A stretch of 64,000 nucleotides of DNA from NCBI GenBank assembly GCA_024500155.1, contig CM044857.1, positions 50,827,138 to 50,891,137 on the forward strand, in the 5' to 3' direction. Position 1 is the stretch's first letter. Each line of letters begins with the position of its first letter. The translations under genes and the position numbers were made by a program. Below the pieces are notes generated by a model, which was given only the letters and a program-made list of their open reading frames with translations, made no database searches and was not told where the DNA came from. Shown piece after piece: positions 35,501 to 48,201 of this stretch. The DNA is from Chenopodium formosanum. Taxonomy: Eukaryota > Streptophyta > Magnoliopsida > Caryophyllales > Amaranthaceae.

Positions 35501-38500
35501 GAATATACTATTTGGCACAAATAACTCCAAGAGTTAATTCACCAAACCTACCCCTTCCATTGTATTCTAATACAGCACAGAAGTAATAGTTCTAAAGGGA
35601 TAATAAATGTTCCCTTGAAAAAAAGGTACTGTGACAAAGTATAATGAGATCAGCTAACTTGATAGCAGATACATCTTACTCCCTCCATCCCTCTTAATGT
35701 AGCCCCATTTACTTTTTCACGGTTTTCTATATCTTAAATGTATTAGCAGCATTTTTTTTTTTAAATGATACAATGAAACTGCTTGCTACAGCCTAACAAG
35801 ATAAATAAATAAATAACAAAAAAAAAATTATAGATATCTGGAAATATGTGGTTAAAGTTTTAAAACTCCTAAAAATTGCAAATAGAGCAAACATTAACGG
35901 ACGGAGGGAGTAGGTCATCAGCAAATTATAGATGAAAGGAGTTTGTGACTAATTTTACTAACAGATTATATGGGTGCAAAAGATAAACATGTAGAGTAGG
36001 CTTAGAAAGAAATTCATTTCTCATTACTAGACGAGCCAAGAAGAGAAACAAAATAAAGGGGGAAAGATTAGTGTGTTAACATGCACAAAAGCTATATTTT
36101 CCATATTACTTCTACTGCCATCTAAAGACTACAATTCATTGCAAAGATGTTCAAGATAAACAAATTGAGTAGAGCCAGTAGAATAAAAAAAAAAGGATAT
36201 TCACTTGCAGGCACAAGAGTCCATTGTCCACACTATGTCTAATGCCGTATGAAGATAATGCAACATTACTTAGGAAAGTTGATTTACCTTGCACACGTAA
36301 TGCATAAGAGTCATCTTGCTATTCCGAGAACGCGTATCTGTGAGTTTAAGGAGGCTATCCAGTCGAAACCCAACAGCAGCACCTGCAGGCATGTTCATGG
36401 ATATTCAAAGGCAAAAAAAAAGTGATGAAGCATCTAGAATATGCAACAGATGTGAGTGATGATTACAAGAAGAGCATGTAACCCACACAAAATATAAGAA
36501 AGAGATTCAATTGAATCAAAAAAACCTCAGCCCACCTCGAGCAGTCCCTTGGTTCAATGCATTGCCCAAAGACAAAATTGTTTGCATGACTCTTTTCAAC
36601 TTTACTGATGTTCTGATCTGAAAATGGTAAGACATGTCATTGCATAATCACATATGTAATAGACACTTCGGGAAAGAAACTAAAGAAAATATCCCGACCA
36701 CCAACAAGGCGATGGAAAAGGCCAAGATTCAACGGAGAACACTTGCCTCTTCTGATGCAGAACTCACTATCTGTAAATTCTTTCTAAGATCAGACACCTG
36801 AAAGTATTATAAATACACAGATTAACAATCTAGACAAAGTTTAAAGAACTAGATCATAATGAAAATTAATCAACAAACCTGAGAGATAAATTGTATCTTA
36901 AATGAAAAAACTCTTAGTTTCGACTCCACTCGAGGCACCTTCATCAACTCTAAGAAGAACTGTTTCAGAATTAAAAAGAATATACATAAATCAAAATGCC
37001 CTATTTTAACATTATATAACAGCAAACAAATTAAATCAAGCCCCAAAATAACCATATACTAAGCATCGGATTAATTTAACTGGTACTATGTCATCTTGAG
37101 CTTCACTGATCTTGGTCTCCCAAAATGTTTAAAAACATTGATGTGCAAAGTTAAAAAGTTAAATATAGAAGAAGAAAAAGAATTGACTAACCTGTTCACA
37201 TTTCCCTAAATTATCTTTATCACCCTTGTATCCCTGAACCAGACAGAATTTTTTACATAAGACTTAAAGAAAGACAAAATGTTCAAGAAATAAAAACAAT
37301 GATTTCTAAATGGACAATATAATCCCACAACATAATATAGACAATAAAAGTTAAACATATATCCAAAAGATAAAAAATTAATGGATCATTCCAGATCAAA
37401 CTTGCCTCTGTCTAATAACTTACCTTCAGTTGCTCCATTTCTTCCTTTGTTGGACAAAATTTTATAAGGTTTTCCACTTGATCAACATCCAAAGCTGAAT
37501 CATCCAAAGCAAGTACTGAATTCTGCAAAATAAGAAAAAAAATAATGAAAAACCCTCTTAAACCCATTCTGTTTTTAATATTCTACTAGGAAAATAAATC
37601 TTGGCTGCAGTGCCATATGCCACCACATACTATAGGTTTTTCAGCTAACCACAACCATCATAATATGCCGTGACAGTTTCAAACCATCCGTATTGCCTGC
37701 CAAAGTGGTTCCACAACTGTTAATGTGATCATAACCACAGCCAAGACTTAATTCCCTAATTACTACAGAGTGACAATAATCAGCAAGCTCAGTTATCTGT
37801 TAATTCTCTACAATAGAAATTATCATCAAACCCTAGGTTTTATTTGCACACCGACAATTATGACCTTACCATTAAATCAGGCAGAGGAATTTTCACTTTT
37901 GTAAGCATTATTTCACAATTATAAGCCCTTCTAAGCTCAATCTGCAGAAAAGCCATGGACAAAGATTAAAAAAAAATGCAAATACATTAGTTCGCTAGGG
38001 CAGCAGAGGCACATAACATAATGGCAAGACTCAGAGTAGATAATAAATAAAGCGCAGCCAAGAAATTAATCCACTAGATAAGAGGAGACAAGGCTCAGCC
38101 CGAACAAATTTACTGACTGGGATTGTTTTGATTCAATATAGTGCACCACTTTCTTCTTCAACAAATTCATCAAGTATGACTCACACTGAGGTAGGGTCTC
38201 AAGAGGGTCAGATGTCCAAGACCTTGCCCCAAAGAAGTCAAATACTATGATGGAGGCTATTAAGTATCCTAATTGACAACTTACCAATTGCATGCTTCTA
38301 GTCTGTTCTCATTAACCTTTCAGTAGCTAATACATGCTATGTTATAATGAAGAACACTAGCCAAAGATTAATTACTATACTAATTATTTATTTGTTAACA
38401 GCTTGTTTGGATGGAGGGAAATGGAGGGAAGGGAAGGGGAGGGAAAGGAAGAGATGAGTTTTCCTCCATTTGGATAGCAAAAATAGGAGGTGAGGGAATT

Positions 38501-41500
38501 GGGAGGAAGAGAAATGGAAGGAAATAATTTCCTTCCACAATTAAGAAACAAATCTTTCCAAATTAGAGAAGATTTGGAAGGAAAACATGCTTTAATAATC
38601 TCCAGCACATTCTGTTCGTTTGTTACCTCTAACACAAGCCGTGATCTTCCACCGCAGACATCCAAACCATTCTTCGTCTTTTGTTTTTCAAAATTGATTT
38701 TAAACTATAAAAAATCAATTTCTGGTTTGAGATACATGATTTCTGGTTTTGATTTACACAAAATCGATTTTTCATGAAATCCGATTTTTAATTTCATGAA
38801 TCAAGTTTCACAAAATTGATTTTGATCTTCAAAAATTGATTTTCTGAAAATAAAAAAAAAAGGTTTTGATACTTAGAAACCAATTTCCTGAATATACGAT
38901 TTCTTTTTCTAATACCAACATTCAGAAAATTTTGTTTTGATTTTCGAAAATCAAATTTCAGAAATTTTGGTTTTAATTTGGCAAAAATCAATTATCAGAA
39001 ATTTGGTTCTGGAAAATCGACAATGAAGAAAATTTGCTTTCCAGAATTTCTTATTTTGGAAAATTTGGTTTTAATTTAGCAAATTCCCTCACTCTCTCTT
39101 CCTTCATTTTCTTTGTTATCCAAATGAGGGATTTCCCTTCCTTCACCCCTCCCCTTCCTTCACCTCCCCTTCCTTCATCTTCCTTCCCCTCCCTTTCCTT
39201 CCAAAAGTTCTATCCAAACACAGCCTAAATCTCCCAGCAAATACTGCCAGATGTTGGATTTGACAATAGGTGATTCTAAGAAAACTAATGAATAGCAAGC
39301 AAAAAAAATGATTTTTTTTTTATTACTAACCAACATTGAAAGTCAAACACAAATTACCAGCTGAATTTTTTCAGGTTTAGACCCTGAAGTACGACGACCC
39401 GATTGCCCTCCAGTGACACCCTTGTCTGCATTTGGAACAGATGCTGCAAAGAGGGTCTCAAGTTCTGACATATCAAACTCTGGAGCTCTGTCAAATATTG
39501 AAATTATTACAAGGGTTCAGCAGTAAGCTTTGGACTAAACTGTGCAGTTAAAAAAAAATTATCAAGCAGGGATCAAACACTTACTTGGAAGCCTCATCAG
39601 GTTTTTGAGCGTCGGCCCATAAGCTTCCTTGCATTACCCTTGTCAATTTCAACCAATGAAATGGCTTTACATTCTTTTTTGGTTGACCCTGATTCCTCGG
39701 AGTAACACGAGGAGGGACCCTACCCTTTAAACCAGTGGGTCCAGGGGGTGGAGGAACTGGTCCTTTGCTACCAGCCACTTGAGAATCTTGAGCAGAACTA
39801 TTAGCTCTTGCCAATCCTTTTCCAAGAGGACCTGGTGGAGGTGGCACTGGTGGAGTTTTAATTGAAGTTGTGGACCCAACATTAGAACAGGCACCTTTAG
39901 GAGGTGGGGGTGGTGGAGGCACAAGAGAAGACATTTTAGGACTAGCAACAGAAACAGGCAATTTTGGGGGAGGAGGAGGAGCTTTGACTGGTCCACGTGC
40001 GTTGGTATTAGACAAATTTGAACCTATAGCTGAAGAAACATTCTCAGGGAGACGTGGAGGAGGCAGAGGTGGAGGAGGAGCTTTGACTGGTCCACATGCG
40101 TTGGTATTAGACAAATCTGAACCTATAGCTGAAGAAACATTCCCAGGGAAACATGGAGGAGGCGGAGGTGGAGGTGGAGGAGCTTTGACTGGTCCACGTG
40201 TGCTGCTAATAGATGAATCTGAATCTGTAGCTGAAGAAACATTCTCAGGAAGACGTGGAGGAGGCAGAGGAGGAGGAGGAGGAGGAGGAGGAGGAGGAGG
40301 AGGAGGAGGGATTGACAATGTACTCCTAGCACTAGAACATGGGGACTGCAATACAGGTGGAGGAGGAGGTGGAGGTGGTGGTGTTGACAAGGGAACCCTT
40401 GTATTTGAAGAAAGAGATTGTCCAAAAGATGTTGGCAGAGGCGGGGGAGGAGGTGGTGCTGATAATGCGCCTCCTGCATTCACAAAAGGAAGAGGAGGAG
40501 GAAATGACGTGTTCTGGACAGTTGAAGATCTAAAAGGAGGCAAGGGTGGGGGCGGAGGGATTGACGATGGATTTGTACGACAAACAATATCATTTTCTGA
40601 TTCTACTGGTGGAAGGGGTTGTAATGCTGGTGGAGAATCTTTATGTTGTGATACTGAATGAATATGAGGTAAAGGAGGAGAAGATGGCGGAGGGGCTGGT
40701 GGTTGAGATAATGCAGATGATGAGAGAACGTTTTGTCCAGGTTTAGATACTTCGGGTACAAAAGCGACCAAATTAGCCGTTGATTGTGGAGATATTGCCC
40801 CCTGATGAGCAACCGCATCACTCTTGTATGTATCATTATCATGCAAAAGCGCCGTAATCCCAAGTGAAGACGGTGAACTATGAAATCTTTGCATAGGTTT
40901 TGGAGAACCTTGCATGGAATTGCTATATATGGCAGAACTTGAACGGGAAGATTGAAGTATACGTGGGGATATTATCTTTGTTTGAGTAGTTTTTTGAAGA
41001 ACAGGAAGCAAGTCCTCTGGTAGACCCTTCTTTGGAACAACAATATCATCTGGAGAAGGACCAGAGGACTGTTTTGAGAGCTTCTCATCAATTTGTTGAG
41101 GATGTGATACTGCAATAATGCTAGATTTCTCAGGCAGACTAGCTTTTTCCAAATTTTCTAGGGCAATATTTGAAACACCTTCTTTATGAGCATCAGACTT
41201 CTGTCCAACTATATGGCCTATATGGGTGTCTACTGTTGTTTCAGAAGAGCAATGGGATTGCCTCTCAAGAGTCCCTTTTGAGGATCCCATGATGCTGTCT
41301 TCCTGGACAAGTGATTTCAAATTACCCACAAGACTTTCTTTACTCTCATGAGAAGCTATCTCCAATTTCTCTTTGAGTTCTTTTGATGAAGTAATTTTCT
41401 GAAGAACATTTAGTGCGACATCAGACTTTGAATCTATCCAATCCACGTTGCTGAAAATCTCTTGCACCTTTGCAAATGCTTCAATAGGAAGGCCTTCTTT

Positions 41501-44500
41501 CTCCTCAGTAACAGGCATATCAATAGAAGTGCCAGAGGTTGCAGAGTCCATCTCTGAGAAAAGAACCTTCAGGAAAAGGAAAAAACCAAAACAAAATTCA
41601 AGTTTTATCTTATATACTCATATTAATCATTGAATCTCACAACAACCAAAAAAAAACACACGCACACACACACAGTGGAGTAAGCAAAAACAAAAGGAGT
41701 GGGAGCGTGGGTACCTCAGCTCTGAAGTCCTTAGGAAATCTATCCTTGTCATCCCACAAGATATCAATTTCATCACGATTAAGCATCAAAATATTGGATC
41801 TGATAAATGCTGTGCTAAACATAACCCTGAAAATCATCTGCTCACGTTCCAAATCATCATCCAAGCTTATGCACTCAAGCACAACATCCCCTTGAACATG
41901 ACAATTAACGTCAAAATTCACTAATTCACTTTCTGCCTGGAATATACTCAGAAGAAGAAGCCATTTAGTGAAGGGAGTCAAGCATAACATTTTAAAAATA
42001 AAAATTAAAATAAAAAAAAGTAGTATTTGACAACAGAGAAAGAAGGACTAGCAATCTCATGAGACATAATATCAAAGATGGAAATATCTCATGTCGCATA
42101 TACAGAAAACATCACCAACCAGAAGAAGATAAGACACTAAAGTACACCTTACAACCCAGTCGAAGCACAGGCCAGTGAAAGATTGACAATAAGGGAAAAC
42201 ATATCACAAGGACAAACAGATAAATCGTTAACCATTTTTTACCTGCTTGTATTGCCGAACAATTTTACTTTTTTTTGGAGTTGAAAATAGCATTATAGGA
42301 GTTCGGTCAGCAGCAGGTGAAGGGTCTCGTCCATAGATTCTAAGAATAGGTCGGCAACCACCCACCCCATCAATATTAGGGATGAGCCTAAGCATTATGC
42401 AGTCCACAGTCAGGCACCTGTCCTGGGGAGGCCACTCTGAGTCCAAGTGTCTCCTTGATACATACTGAAGATATCTCAACTGAGAGGGAATTGGATTTAA
42501 CGGGCACATCAACTGCAAAAGCTCGCAAGGGGCTTGTCTGTAGATCATATCCAGTGTCTTCTGTTCCCCATTATATAGCTTTCTGTAGATTAAGAGTGCG
42601 GCTAGCATGAATGCCAAAATAGGCCAACCACCTCGTTCGCAATGCATTAAAAGAACATTGCGTTGACCAAGCAAGAGCCAGCTATCACCAGATCTCAGAC
42701 AGTGATGAATCATCTCCAATGTGAGCAAAGGACAACCTTCATGCTGCCGAGGATAATCTATTACAGTCATGTCATACTCCGACAGCATATTCGCAATCTG
42801 GCTCTGCTTCTCTCCCTCACGAAAGTTGAAAACCATGAACGAAGCATCAGGTAGATGACCATGGAGTTGACTAACTATTCCATCAATGTAGCCTTGATAA
42901 TTATCATCCTCCACCACATCCGTTGTAAAGCAGCAATCAAAGACTAAGCCACAAAAGTATTATCTCAAACAGGTGAATAAGAGAATTCTAACAATTACAG
43001 ATAAAACTATTCAGAGAGAACAGGCAAGGATGCGTAATGAGAAGACAAAAAGCTCGGTTGGAAATCAATCCTCATCCAAACCCAAATTACTTAAGCAAAC
43101 ACAAAAATTCACAAATTCAAAACAAATTCACAAGGAAACTTGATCAATACAACCAAGTCTAGTAACATGTTCAAGTCCAATAATGAAAAAGAAAGACACA
43201 ATGCCTAAAACTGTGTGGCACAGATTGACAAATCAGATCTCAAGATCAAAGAAAAAACCCACATGTAGCAAAAACTATTCATAAGTCTTACATAAGTTTC
43301 CATCTTCTTCTTTCCTTACAATAATAAAAAGTAATTTAAAACCAGTCCACAAACCATATTTCCCCACCCAAATTAATCATGAACAACTTTTCAAATAAAC
43401 AAACAGCAAATGCTACTCCCTCCACAGCTATATACTCCGTATAATTTCTTTTGACAGTTTATATTTCTTCCATAAAACAATTTCACCCGATTTTCCAGGA
43501 TACCAACAAGAATATTATTTTTAAATATCAAGCCTAATAGTAAAATAAATGTGACTATTGATAAAAATTGTACCATACTACCAAAAAGAGGAAAAGATAG
43601 AATGGAACCACAGATAAGAGAAAAACCATGAGGGGTACAGTGATACAAAAAGACAAACAAAGCATACAAGAGGGGAGAAAATCAGTAAAATATACATGGC
43701 CATATATTAAGGTCCTCAAGTACAGATTAGTTTGTTCAGTGAATAACAAGAAAGCCTAATAGATGTCCATGCTCAGCAATTAGGCACAATCTGCCTCTCT
43801 AATTATACTTCTTTTAGTAACAAAAGAAAATCTTCTTTGTTTCTGACTAGTTTCCAATACATTGACATCATGAAGAGTAAAATTACTCGTAACCAATATT
43901 GAACATCAGTTTTAACCATTCCACAATTTCCAAGATGACAACTAACTACAGTAGTTTAAGACTATGTTCTCTTCACCTGAAATGCTTTCTTAAAGTCTCA
44001 ACAGACCTGATAACTTGATTTGACTAAAATTTGACCAAATTTGCAATTGCACACTAATATAAGAAGAAAGAAACAGATATGATATCTTGATTTTACTAGT
44101 TTTGACCATATTTGCACACTAATATAAGAAGAAAATACAGACCCAATATCTTGACTTGACTAAATTTAGACCACACCGGTGAGGTCTAAACTTTTCTAGC
44201 CTTGGCCAATTTAGTCTAATTCTCATAAGAATAAGTAATAAGTTCCTGAATAAGGTGAAGAGGACGAGTAGCATAAGTTGTCTTAACTTCACAACTTACA
44301 AGTGAGCCAAAAGGGGCAAAATACAAGGTTCTCAAAGCTCATAGCCTCTTATCAAGAATGTAACAATCATGATTTCATTACACTCTATTCCACATTATAC
44401 AAGTAGACAGCTATCATGCAGGTTAGTAAGTATCTGATGTTTAGGCTCTAGCACCTAGAAATCTAGAATCAATAGCTCGTACCCTTACTCTATTTAATGC

Positions 44501-45664
44501 AATGAAACTTCTTTATACACATGACCCCATAGGGAAGATACAAAATATCACAAAACATACATTAAAGCACAGACATAGAGATTAAGTACAATCCAAAACC
44601 AACCCACATTGATTAATTAATCTAAGAAAACCAGACTACGCAACATTGATTAATTATTCTAAGAAAACCAGACTACGCAACAGACAAATAGACAATCACC
44701 AGCCATTTGAAAATAACTAGCAAGGAAAAGACTCAGCCAAAACTGAGCAGCATCAGTTGAGAATTATATAAGACTAAAACCAGACAATACTTACAAATAC
44801 CCCAGTAATAATGACAGAAAAAGCATTGAAGATCCAATTAGCTAAGATAATACCCAGCAAGTAAGCTACTGAAACCTGATATATACCCACCTTTTTTTTT
44901 GAGGGAATGATATATACCCACCTAATGTAAGGAAATGTTGAATTCCAAATAATTTATAGCCTTGCTACGATAAACCAAAGACTAGAGATAGTTTCCCACA
45001 ATTCCAACCATTACCTAAATCGATTCCACATTCATGAGCAACAATCCAACAATTATAATCCAATTATACCACAACACAAACTCCTTTCTAGCATCATACT
45101 TGTGTAATATACGAGTCAGAAGAAGATCCATATCTGAGTTATTCCAAATCACCCTCACTAATATCAACTAAACCATAGCTCAACTGAAACAAATGCAGGT
45201 CCCAAAGGTGATTAGTCAGACCATACAACAATGCCAAAACCGTAATCGAAAAGGCCAAAAGTATGGGGTCGGTTGCACGAACCAAGTCTTTTATCTTCTT
45301 GGGTTGTCTAAAAATATCCTTTTCCTCCATTCGCATTTATCTTATAATTGCAACCCTTAATCACACTCATAAAAACCATAATCACCAATCAAAAAGTTGA
45401 TGCAATTTCCAACAAACCCCAATCAATTTCTAGGCCTGAATTCTAAGTTCAAATCATCAAATCCATAAAAGTATACTACAATCGCATCAAATTCAACACA
45501 AAATATCAAACCCCGTATCAAATCATTCTAAAAATTGCTGGAAAAAAAAAACATCAAAAATTGCAAATTTAAACAAATAATAAAGACGTACCATAAACCC
45601 TTTCAGCAATCTCCAACAACCCATCAGGTGGTTTCTTGTAGAAGAACTTCCTAAAAAGCGCCAT
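26543..45664 (-). CDS. Class II formin with PTEN-like and C2 domains, 17 exons, 1381 aa
   Basis: Exons (5'->3'): 45664-45592, 42943-42243, 41936-41715, 41566-39585, 39487-39358, 37941-37870, 37522-37424, 37233-37192, 36959-36879, 36797-36747, 36617-36536, 36382-36288, 31464-31393, 29251-29135, 27488-27420, 26962-26896, 26733-26543. All frames join; one intron (36746-36618) uses a GC donor (GAG|GCAAGT). Start MALFRKFFYKKPPDGLLEIA is typical. Order: PTEN-like domain (about 1-190; C126 in HCERGGWP), C2 domain (about 195-332), acidic linker, proline-rich FH1 (about 620-950), FH2 (about 963-1340; KPFHWLKL, GNALNQGTARG, FRLDSLLKLTDTRS), then a charged C-terminal coiled coil. Class II formins nucleate actin, bind profilin-actin through FH1, and attach to membranes through the PTEN-C2 part. 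The phosphatase loop lacks the HCxxGxxR arginine, so it should be inactive, as known for this class. It cannot be assigned to one numbered FH gene. Confidence 0.95.
27959..28056. repeat. Exact 49-bp tandem duplication in a formin intron
   Basis: A unit starting CTTAAGCATGATGTATCGGA and ending CTTCAAAGGAG occurs twice in direct succession (27,959-28,007 and 28,008-28,056) with no mismatch. It is a recent slippage or unequal-exchange event. Confidence 0.9.
30460..30960 (-). mobile_element. Probable LTR fragment in a formin intron
   Basis: On the minus strand a TATA box (CTATAAATAGGCC, about 30,822-30,834) is followed by leader-like sequence with short inverted repeats (AAGCTCGTGTTAGGAG and surroundings). 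The composition differs from the neighbouring intron. Boundaries were not found, so the LTR call is tentative. Confidence 0.3.
33847..33881 (+). mobile_element. Helitron-like 3' terminus
   Basis: A perfect hairpin GCGCGC-ATT-GCGCGC (33,847-33,861) is followed after 16 nt by CTAG|T. The spacer is longer than in the other ends of the window, so this is less certain. Confidence 0.45.
35468..35505 (+). tRNA. tRNA-like 5'-half relic (plastid trnF-like)
   Basis: GTCAGAATAGCTCAGTTGG and the following bases to GAGGACTGAATA resemble the acceptor strand, D-arm and start of the anticodon arm of a plastid tRNA-Phe (GAA). There is no matching T-arm or 3' acceptor downstream. It is a broken organelle-derived or SINE-head fragment, not a working gene. 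Confidence 0.4.
35679..35910 (+). mobile_element. Stowaway MITE, 232 bp, in a formin intron
   Basis: Ends CTCCCTCCATCCCTCTTAATG and CATTAACGGACGGAGGGAG are inverted repeats flanked by TA (35,677-35,678; 35,911-35,912). Confidence 0.88.
38399..39225 (-). mobile_element. Long MITE/foldback element in a formin intron, 827 bp
   Basis: Ends CAGCTTGTTTGGATGGAGGG and TATCCAAACACAGCC are inverted and flanked by TAA (38,396-38,398; 39,226-39,228), as in PIF/Harbinger elements. The subterminal parts are GGGAA(G/T)-rich on one side and the complement on the other, giving a long imperfect foldback. The interior (38,690-39,070) is a degenerate tandem array of AAAATTGATTTTC / TCAGAAATTTTGGTTT units. Confidence 0.75.
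39960..40270 (-). repeat. Three tandem repeats within the formin FH1 coding region
   Basis: Each unit codes a proline run followed by LPENVSSA (or FPGNVSSA), a serine-rich spacer and GPVKAPPPP. Three units of about 35 codons lie head to tail, adjoining a 48-nt (GGA)n-like stretch on the + strand (about 40,260-40,310) that codes the longest poly-proline run. Such repeats change the number of profilin sites and are prone to length variation. Confidence 0.85.
44088..44690. repeat. Two short tandem duplications in the first formin intron
   Basis: A segment with GCACACTAATATAAGAAGAAA occurs at about 44,050 and 44,113. A 38-bp unit (CATTGATTAATTAATCTAAG...) is duplicated at about 44,608 and 44,645 with one small change. 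Both are local duplications without coding meaning. Confidence 0.7.
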
Positions 45665-46744
45665 TTTTCGCAATTGAACTAAAAAATCCAACAACTAATT
45701 TCAAGAAATAATGTCAACCCATTTCATCTGATGTTACCCAGCTCGTTATATATACGCACAATTTAACAGATCATTAAAAAAATTGCTGCAGAACTAAGAA
45801 AGCTTCAATTTACTACGGTATTCTTTAAAAAAAATTATAATTTTCTTCTCCTTCACACTTGCAACAACTGCAGATGACTTCGCTTTCAAAGAGAGGAATA
45901 CAACGTGGTGGGCTATGAGATCTGAGCTTTGTCCTGGAGTTTTCTATTACTACCTCGGTTTCGTATTATTTGTAATAATTTAACATTTTTTTATTCAAAC
46001 TCATGTTAAGGTACACTATTTATGTTGTTTATTTGTTTGGATTTATGAGTGTTAAAAGGTATTTTGGTAGTAATAATGTTAAATTTTCTAATATTTCATT
46101 TCCTCGAAAAAAAACAAATTAAATGCAATAATGAAGGTTAACAGTTTGATACATTGGTAGCCCTAATTTAGAAAGTAATATGATTAGGTTATTAGCTTTG
46201 ACCAATAAAATTTTGCTTTAAGCACTTAGATATCAAATCAAAGGGTCAATTATGTTGTAAAGCTCCATTTTTTTTATTTTTTTTATTTTTTTGGGCATTG
46301 CTTTTGGGAGAATTTTAAGTTGATGTAATGCTTTTGTAGGCATTATACCTTTTTTATTCACTTTGAATGAAAAGACTAGTATATTAGGTGTTCAACCTAA
46401 TTCATGATTTTCTAGATTAAGCTACTCCGTATGATTAAAAGTCGACACTAATCATACTATATCCAAATAGGCAAATAGTCTTCTTCTTATCCTAGGAGAT
46501 GTCACTTGGGTCTAAAGTTAGAGGAAAAAAATAATTAATGAAGCTTTGTAGTTTCTACAAAAAATTAAAAGTAGAGCAAAGGACTCTTTTTTTTTTTTTT
46601 TTTTCTTTTTTTTTTTTTTTTGAGGGGAAGTAGAGCAAAGGACTTAATAATATGGGTTGATTGTGAAATGTGCCCATGATCATGAAAAAGCCAAACATAA
46701 ATTTATGTTATTTTGATGTTAACTTGTTATTATTTTTATTTATA
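45665..46744. other. Upstream region of the formin gene
   Basis: On the minus strand a TATA-like element (TATATATAA, about 45,746-45,754) lies some 85 bp before the ATG at 45,664. Beyond 45,900 the sequence is AT-rich with a T run at 46,587-46,620. No gene is seen. Confidence 0.45.
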
Positions 46745-46746
46745 TA

Positions 46747-47037
46747 CTCCCTTTGTCTCATAATATAGTTCTTGTTTGTGTTTTTTCAAGATATTTAAGA
46801 AATAGGTGGAGAGAGTGGATGGAATGAAAAATACAATAATAGACAAAAGTTAGAGAGAAAAGTGGAAAAAAGTAAGATATGTGTAAAATTCAAGGGTAAT
46901 TTCAAAAGTACAATAAACAAAGTTAAAAAAAAGTAAGGGTATAATAGTCTTTACATACTATCCAAAAAATAGAAACAGGAAAACATTTTGGATCTCCAAA
47001 ATAGGAAAATGAGAATTATATTATGGGACACATGGAA
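46747..47037 (+). mobile_element. Stowaway-type MITE, about 291 bp
   Basis: Ends CTCCCTTTGTCTCATAATAT and ATATTATGGGACACATGGAA are inverted repeats flanked by TA. The interior has the GTGGAGAGAGTGGATGGAATG-type core of the family. Confidence 0.75.
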
Positions 47038-48011
47038 TATATGTTATTTTGAAATAAGTACATGTTATTTTATACTTGCATGCTTTTTTTTTTATTTATT
47101 CAACATCAATCATTTCATTGTACTCCAAGTTTATAAAATTCATGTTATTTTAATATGAATTTCTTATTAATTCAAATTTTATATATATATAGGAAGAGGA
47201 TTATGTGAAAAAACAATACTAAATCTGAAAACTAAAAATGTTTCATCTGAAATGTTAATTGACTCATCAAATCTAACGATTGGGGATTTTTTCTATCAAT
47301 TACACACAAAACCCTTACTTTCTCTCTCCTCCTTCATTTTCATGCGTCATTTTATCTCTCCTCTCTTTTCTCTCTCCTAATTTCTCAATTTTTCTTCAAA
47401 GTGTTCATGCTACTACTTCCATTAATAGTTGTGATTGCTTCGATTCATTAACAAATTCGTTGCCATTATCGTCTACAATCTATCAAGTGAGTAAATCATT
47501 TTTAATTTCTGAGTTAATTTTTGTTTAATTTTGTAATTTTCCCTTTTTTCAGGAATTCTTCGATTGTTAGTTTTTGAGCTAGCATGTTATTTTTAGCAAA
47601 TCAAATTGATTTTTTCGATTGGAATTTTTTGAGTTTCGACTTCAGTTTCAATTTTGTAGGAGTTTTTTTGAGTTGTATTTTGTTTGATTCTGCTTGATTT
47701 TTAGTAAATTAGGTTTTTATGTGTATTGGTGATGATTTTGCTGCTAAATTTTGACTATGATATTGATAAATGGTCTGGAAATTTTGTGTTGTTGTTTTTC
47801 TGCTTTGATTATGGTGTTGTTTGGGTTGAATTTTTGTTATTCAACTAGTAAACAATATTGATGTGTGATTCGTGAATAATATATGGATTATTTTCATTAA
47901 AATTCTTCGTATATTTTTTTGTTTATATTATATGATTTGCATTTAGTTACTTAGATATCCTCTGTTTCTCAAACTCTTAATTTGTGTTTTATGCATAATT
48001 CTTGATACTAA

Positions 48012-48201
48012 TGGCCTATTCACATTTACTTAATTTTAGTTCAGCTCAGCTCAGCTCCAATCAGTTCAGTTCAGTTTAGCTCCTAATTTCCCTCTTTCAT
48101 AAAATATTCATTTCAGCTGTTCAGTTCAGCTCCAATCAGTTCAGCTCAGCTCCAATCAGTTCAATTCAGTTCAGCTCGGTTCAATAAATGTGAAGAGGCC
48201 C
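48012..48201 (+). mobile_element. Tourist-like MITE, 'TTCAG' family copy 3
   Basis: TAA duplications flank both sides. Termini TGGCCTATTCACATTTA and TAAATGTGAAGAGGCCC are inverted repeats. The interior is longer than in the other copies because of extra TTCAG(C)TC pentamer-like units. It lies within the (TA)n-bounded element. Confidence 0.85.

Larger units (their letters stand above)
31465..36287 (-). other. Largest formin intron (4.8 kb)
   Basis: It separates the exon coding SKMTLMHYVCK from the exon coding ILADQLPEVLDFP. It holds a Stowaway end (GGGACAGAGGGAG at about 31,724), GC-richer sequence at 31,880-32,450, a Helitron-like end (33,847-33,881), a tRNA-like relic (35,468-35,505) and a complete Stowaway MITE (35,679-35,910). 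No other gene is seen. Confidence 0.75.

Noticed and set aside
35468..35505. Functional tRNA gene
   Set aside because: Only the 5' half is present; no T-arm or matching acceptor strand.
39870..40661. 263-aa glycine-rich open frame on the + strand
   Set aside because: It is the antisense shadow of the proline-codon FH1 exon of the formin.
41448..41895. + strand frames over formin exons 3-4
   Set aside because: Antisense shadows of conserved formin coding exons.
43391..43749. Hydrophobic minus-strand frames in the first formin intron
   Set aside because: AT-rich intronic sequence; Phe/Leu-rich chance frames.
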